Shown: piece by piece, positions 60,241 through 64,000 of the stretch
Numbering within the stretch: position 1 is the stretch's first letter
How the letters are laid out: each line of letters starts with the position of its first letter
Source of the DNA: Gillisia sp. Hel1_33_143
GTDB lineage: Bacteria > Bacteroidota > Bacteroidia > Flavobacteriales > Flavobacteriaceae
Assembly (NCBI RefSeq): GCF_900104765.1
Contig: NZ_LT629737.1
Span: 2,356,001-2,420,000 of the forward strand
Direction: 5' to 3'
Length of the DNA stretch: 64,000 nucleotides
Program-made: the position numbers and the translations under genes
Notes under the pieces: model-generated
Databases searched by the model: none
Told to the model about the DNA's origin: nothing
Seen by the model: the letters and a program-made list of their open reading frames with translations, nothing else

Positions 60241-61548
60241 ATGAATATCCCAAGAACTAGTTTACCTAGGGTTGTTATTATTGGAGGAGGATTTGCAGGA
60301 ATGGCTTTAGCCAAAAAGTTATTGAAAGAGGAGGTGCAATTAGTGCTTTTAGATAGAAATAACTATCATACCTTTCAGCCTTTGCTATATCAAGTATCTA
60401 CCGCAGGCCTAGAACCAGATTCTATAGCATATCCTTTAAGAAAGATTATCAGAAATAGTGATAATTGCTATTTCAGGTTAACAGAGGTAAAATCCATTTC
60501 GCCAGAATCTCACACCATTCATACATCTATTGGAGAAATAATTTATGATTATTTGGTAATTGCTACTGGTTCTAAAACAAATTTCTTCGGAAATGAAAGC
60601 ATAGAGAAGAATGCTATGTGGATGAAAACAGTGCCGCAAGCATTAAACATAAGAAGTTTGATCTTGGAAAATTTAGAACAGGCAGTTATAACAGATGATC
60701 CGGAAAAGAGAAAATCTCTTTTAAATTTTGTGCTAGCAGGAGCAGGACCAACAGGTGTAGAATTAAGTGGTGCTATTGCAGAACTCAAGAATAATGTAGT
60801 ACCTAAAGATTATCCAGATCTAGATCCCAACGAGATGCAGATCCATCTTTTAGAAGGTTTAGGAAGGGTGTTACCTCCTATGAGTGAAACAGCCTCAGAA
60901 AAAGCAGAAAAATTCTTAAAAGAGCTAGGAGTTCAAATTCATCTAAATACTATGGTAGAAAGCTATGATGGTCATTTAGTAAAAACCAATAATGGACTAG
61001 AACTTAAAACAGAAACTTTTATTTGGTCTGCGGGAGTTACCGGAGCCCCGGTAAAAGGCTTAAATGCCTCAGCGCTGGTAGATAAGGCCAATAGATATGA
61101 GGTTAATGTTTTTAATCAAATTCTGGGGTATGAAAATATTTTCGCTATTGGAGATATTGCTTTAATGAAAAGTTCAGATTATCCAAAAGGTCATCCAATG
61201 GTTGCTCAACCCGCAATTCAGGAAGGACAGCATCTGGCTAAAAATTTAAAACATTTAATAAGAGGAGAGAAATTAGAGCCTTTTAATTATTTTGACAAAG
61301 GTACCATGGCAACCATCGGTAGAAATAAAGCAGTGGTAGATATTGGAAAATTTAAATTTGGAGGATTTTTTGCCTGGTTTATATGGATGTTCATTCATCT
61401 ATGGTTTCTTATTGGTTCTAGAAATAGAATAGTAACATTCTTTAATTGGGTATATAATTATGTGAATTATGATAAGGCAGCAAGATTAATTATAAGACCA
61501 TTTAAGAAGAATCGTAAAAATTTAGAGACAGATCAAAGAAAGGTTTAA
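60241..61548 (+). CDS. Type II NADH:quinone oxidoreductase-like flavoprotein
   Basis: This 435-residue protein (ATG at 60241; a TTG at 60223 lies in the promoter) has FAD-binding VVIIGGGFAGMALAKKLL, the second Rossmann motif LAGAGPTGVELSGAIAEL, and the C-terminal IFAIGDIALM, as in NDH-2. A hydrophobic C-terminal part (FFAWFIWMFIHLWFLIG) is present for membrane attachment. It transfers electrons from NADH to the quinone pool without pumping protons. It stands alone, divergent from the sigma operon. Confidence 0.9.
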   Translation: MNIPRTSLPRVVIIGGGFAGMALAKKLLKEEVQLVLLDRNNYHTFQPLLYQVSTAGLEPDSIAYPLRKIIRNSDNCYFRLTEVKSISPESHTIHTSIGEIIYDYLVIATGSKTNFFGNESIEKNAMWMKTVPQALNIRSLILENLEQAVITDDPEKRKSLLNFVLAGAGPTGVELSGAIAELKNNVVPKDYPDLDPNEMQIHLLEGLGRVLPPMSETASEKAEKFLKELGVQIHLNTMVESYDGHLVKTNNGLELKTETFIWSAGVTGAPVKGLNASALVDKANRYEVNVFNQILGYENIFAIGDIALMKSSDYPKGHPMVAQPAIQEGQHLAKNLKHLIRGEKLEPFNYFDKGTMATIGRNKAVVDIGKFKFGGFFAWFIWMFIHLWFLIGSRNRIVTFFNWVYNYVNYDKAARLIIRPFKKNRKNLETDQRKV

Positions 61549-61608
61549 TAAAAACTTTTCCTTAATCTATAATAATCGCAAAGCTGAATAACAGATATTA
61601 TAATATCT

Positions 61609-61641
61609 AAAAGCCCGTTCCATATGTGAGAGGGCTTTTTT
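61609..61641 (+). terminator. Terminator after the NDH-2 gene
   Basis: AAAAGCCC (61609-61616) pairs with GGGCTTTT (61632-61639), continuing into a T-run. The loop of 15 nt is longer than usual. Confidence 0.7.
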
Positions 61642-61823
61642 AATCTTAAGTTCACAGAAATAATATGGGAATTGCTGATTTACTATTGGAACTCTAATTC
61701 TGAGGAGATCATATCTTAAATTGATTAATTAGCAGTTCATCTGCATAAATTGACGGTTGGGTATTAAATATTGGTTTCACCTTAATAATAGAATCAATTT
61801 TGATCTTATAAAATCAACGAATT

Positions 61824-63977
61824 ATGAGATCTTACTTATTTATAATTTTCCTTTTTAGCTTCCAGTTATTTTATGCTCAAACTCAGATTACCGGAGTAGT
61901 GGTAGATACTAAAGGTAAACCTATATCTGGAGCCAACGTTTTTGTTGAAGGGACCTATAGTGGAGATACTTCTAAGGAAGATGGTTCATTTTCATTCTCC
62001 ACCAATGCTTTAGGAGAGCAATCTTTACAGATCTCGTTCTTATCATTTCAAACAGCCAGATATTTTGCGCATGTTGGTAAAATGACCTCACTAAAGATCA
62101 CTTTAAAAGAAGACCTTAATTCTTTAGATGCAGTTATTCTAAATGCCGGATCTTTTAAAGCTGGGGGTACTTCTAAAGTTTCAGTATTAAAACCATTAGA
62201 TATAGTTACAACTGCAGGAAGTGCTGGAAACATCATTGCAGCGCTACAAACATTACCGGGAACTCAGGTAGCGGGAGAGAGTGGTAGGTTGTTTGTAAGA
62301 GGTGGAGAAGCAGATGAAACACAAACCTATATTGATGGCTTAAGAGTGGCTCATCCCTACGGGGCAAGTGTGCAAAATGTTCCTAGCAGGGGAAGATTTT
62401 CACCGTTTCTATTTAAAGGTATTTCTTTTCAAACTGGCGGATATAGTGCAGAATATGGAGAAGCTCTATCCGGAGTATTACTATTAGATTCAGAAGATGA
62501 CGTGGAGCAAGATAGAACGGAAATCTCTCTTATGACAGTAGGATTGGGCATGGGAAATACTCAGAAATGGAAGGAGAGTTCATTAAGTATTAATACCTCC
62601 TATATAAATCTTGCACCTTATATGCTAATAGCGCCGCAAAATCTAGATTGGGTAAAGCCCTTTAGAACTATCTCCGGAGAGGCTATTTACAGACAATCTC
62701 TTAAGCGGGGTCTTTGGAAAACCTATGCAGCTTTTGATAATTCTAAATTTGAATTTAACAGAAAGAATATAGATCTGCCAATTCCAGAAAATATAAACCT
62801 GAAGAATAATAATTTTTACTTCAACACTTCTTACGTAGGTAATTTTGGAGATAGATGGGAACTCAATACAGGAATTAGTTATGGTAGAGGAAACAACTCC
62901 CTTAATTACAACTCCACTAGTATCAATAATACGGAGGATGCTATTCACCTAAAAATGAAAGTTAGTAATAGATTTTCAGATCACTTAAAAATTTCTGCAG
63001 GTTCAGATCTATTTTATACAGATTTTGAAGAGCAGATTGAAATACCAAAAAACGTATTGTTTAATTCTAAATTTCAAACAACCATAGGTGCTATTTATAC
63101 GGAAGCAGACATCCTATTTAGCAAATCTCTAGCTCTTAAAGTAGGTGTTCGTGCATCTTATAATAATTTACTAAAAGAAAGTAGGGTAGCGCCTAGAGTT
63201 TCCTTTGCTTATAAGACTAGTCCCTTTTCCCAATTTTCCTTTGCCTATGGGAATTTTTCTCAAACTCCTAAAACAGATTACTTAAAATTCAATGATAAAT
63301 TATCATCAGAAAATGCTTCTCACTATATTCTTAACTATCAATTCAATAAGGCAAATCGCTTGCTTAAATTAGAAGCCTATTATAAAGATTATAGAGATCT
63401 TATAAGATATACACAAGGTGAGAATTCGGAGCCAACTTTTTTGAACAATTCAGGAAATGGCTATGCTGGTGGCTTAGATATTTTTTATAGAGATGGTGCT
63501 AGTATAAAGAATTTGGAATATTGGATTTCATACTCTTACATAGATTCTAAAAGAAGATATAAGAACTTCCCAATAAAGGCTACGCCAGGTTTTATTGCAG
63601 ATCATACCCTGTCTATAGTCACCAAATATTGGATTAACGATCTTAGATCTCAGGTGGGGATTACTAATTCATTTAGTTCAGGAAGACCATATAACAATCC
63701 TAACCTATCGTCTTTTATGAGCGCGAAAACCAAAGCTTATAATAATTTGAGTTTGAGTTGGGCTTATCTTTTAAGTCCGCAGAAAATTCTTTATTTCTCA
63801 GTCTCTAATGTGTTAGGGACCAAAAATATTTTTGGATATGACTATGCTTCTACTGTAGATACTAACGGAAATTTTAGAAGGCAGGAAGTGGCTCCCACAG
63901 CAGATAGATTCTTCTTTGTAGGATTCTTTTGGACCATTAGCAACGATAAAAAAGCGAACAACCTTGAAAATCTTTAA
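61824..63977 (+). CDS. TonB-dependent receptor with CarboxypepD_reg-like domain
   Basis: This 717-residue protein has a signal peptide (MRSYLFIIFLFSFQLFYAQ), a carboxypeptidase-regulatory-like domain at about 20-95 (ITGVVVDTKGKPISGANVFV), a plug domain at about 110-215 (LPGTQVAGESGRLFVRGG, then ETQTYIDG) and a TonB-type barrel to the C-terminus. It is shorter than SusC receptors and has no SusD partner in the window. The gap 61549-61823 holds its 5' region, where no full -7 consensus was seen. The ligand is unknown. Confidence 0.9.
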   Translation: MRSYLFIIFLFSFQLFYAQTQITGVVVDTKGKPISGANVFVEGTYSGDTSKEDGSFSFSTNALGEQSLQISFLSFQTARYFAHVGKMTSLKITLKEDLNSLDAVILNAGSFKAGGTSKVSVLKPLDIVTTAGSAGNIIAALQTLPGTQVAGESGRLFVRGGEADETQTYIDGLRVAHPYGASVQNVPSRGRFSPFLFKGISFQTGGYSAEYGEALSGVLLLDSEDDVEQDRTEISLMTVGLGMGNTQKWKESSLSINTSYINLAPYMLIAPQNLDWVKPFRTISGEAIYRQSLKRGLWKTYAAFDNSKFEFNRKNIDLPIPENINLKNNNFYFNTSYVGNFGDRWELNTGISYGRGNNSLNYNSTSINNTEDAIHLKMKVSNRFSDHLKISAGSDLFYTDFEEQIEIPKNVLFNSKFQTTIGAIYTEADILFSKSLALKVGVRASYNNLLKESRVAPRVSFAYKTSPFSQFSFAYGNFSQTPKTDYLKFNDKLSSENASHYILNYQFNKANRLLKLEAYYKDYRDLIRYTQGENSEPTFLNNSGNGYAGGLDIFYRDGASIKNLEYWISYSYIDSKRRYKNFPIKATPGFIADHTLSIVTKYWINDLRSQVGITNSFSSGRPYNNPNLSSFMSAKTKAYNNLSLSWAYLLSPQKILYFSVSNVLGTKNIFGYDYASTVDTNGNFRRQEVAPTADRFFFVGFFWTISNDKKANNLENL

Positions 63978-64000
63978 CTCGCTTTAATTTTAATTACAGT

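Noticed and set aside
1-64000. CRISPR arrays, rRNA genes, prophage or integrase genes
   Set aside because: No regularly spaced repeats, no rRNA sequence, and no phage structural or integrase protein was seen. The only mobile gene set is the IS3 element.

Overview
The window looks like chromosomal DNA of a marine-type member of the Flavobacteriaceae (Bacteroidota). The evidence is low GC, A-rich gene starts without Shine-Dalgarno sequences, Bacteroidota-type -7 promoter elements (TAnnTTTG), a CarboxypepD_reg/TonB-dependent receptor, YaiO, DUF4870/PspC/PadR and MoxR/DUF58/DUF4350/DUF4129 operons, and an RND pump fused to a TolC-like domain. No rRNA, CRISPR array or prophage was seen. There is one tRNA (Pro-TGG) and one complete IS3-family element.

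Layout. 1-3161: methylmalonyl-CoA mutase (large subunit cut by the window edge, small subunit complete), a DivIC/FtsB-like protein and uridine kinase. 3254-4836: cytochrome c lipoprotein and PQQ-type sugar dehydrogenase. 5014-5091: tRNA-Pro. 5162-14169: a heavy-metal efflux locus (adaptor, CusA-TolC fusion, sensor kinase, response regulator) whose kinase is broken twice, by an in-frame TAG and by an IS3 element. 14366-20561: VIT family transporter, a secreted unknown, an LTA-synthase-like sulfatase, a membrane-anchored unknown and a YaiO barrel. 20938-41060: a sulfur-centred accessory region. 41057-49250: TRIC channel, TrxB, the DUF4870/PadR/PspC operon, a thioesterase-like protein, AIM24, OxyR and a DUF2141 protein. 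49393-55490: six-gene MoxR/DUF58/DUF4350/DUF4129/SpoIIM-like operon with a divergent RDD gene. 56244-61548: cyclophilin, Nudix, acyltransferase, an ECF sigma operon and NDH-2. 61824-63977: TonB-dependent receptor.

The main find is a candidate sulfur regulon. Five copies of a 16-bp palindrome, TGTAAC-N4-GTTAC(A/T), lie upstream of a thiosulfate-dehydrogenase-like cytochrome (22742), a TauE/SafE exporter (25916), a small secreted protein-DoxX-DsrE operon (31474, minus strand), a sterol-desaturase-like protein plus persulfide dioxygenase-rhodanese operon (32961), and a split YeeE/YedE thiosulfate-type transporter (40086). In every case the palindrome centre is exactly 29.5 bp upstream of the first base of a TAnnTTTG-like -7 element, which would put it near -41.5, the class II position for Crp/Fnr activators. 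The first palindrome also faces a near-consensus element at the same distance on the opposite strand, towards a 5'-nucleotidase-family lipoprotein. A Crp/Fnr-family regulator with Cys77, Cys83 and Cys84 is encoded in the middle of the cluster (25209) and is the natural candidate for the binding protein. Together these genes would import and oxidise thiosulfate, relay and oxidise persulfide sulfur, and export sulfite.

The same region also carries an iodotyrosine-deiodinase-like flavoprotein with its three substrate-binding residues conserved, and a propionyl-CoA carboxylase set (carrier, biotin carboxylase, beta subunit). That set feeds the methylmalonyl-CoA mutase at the left edge.
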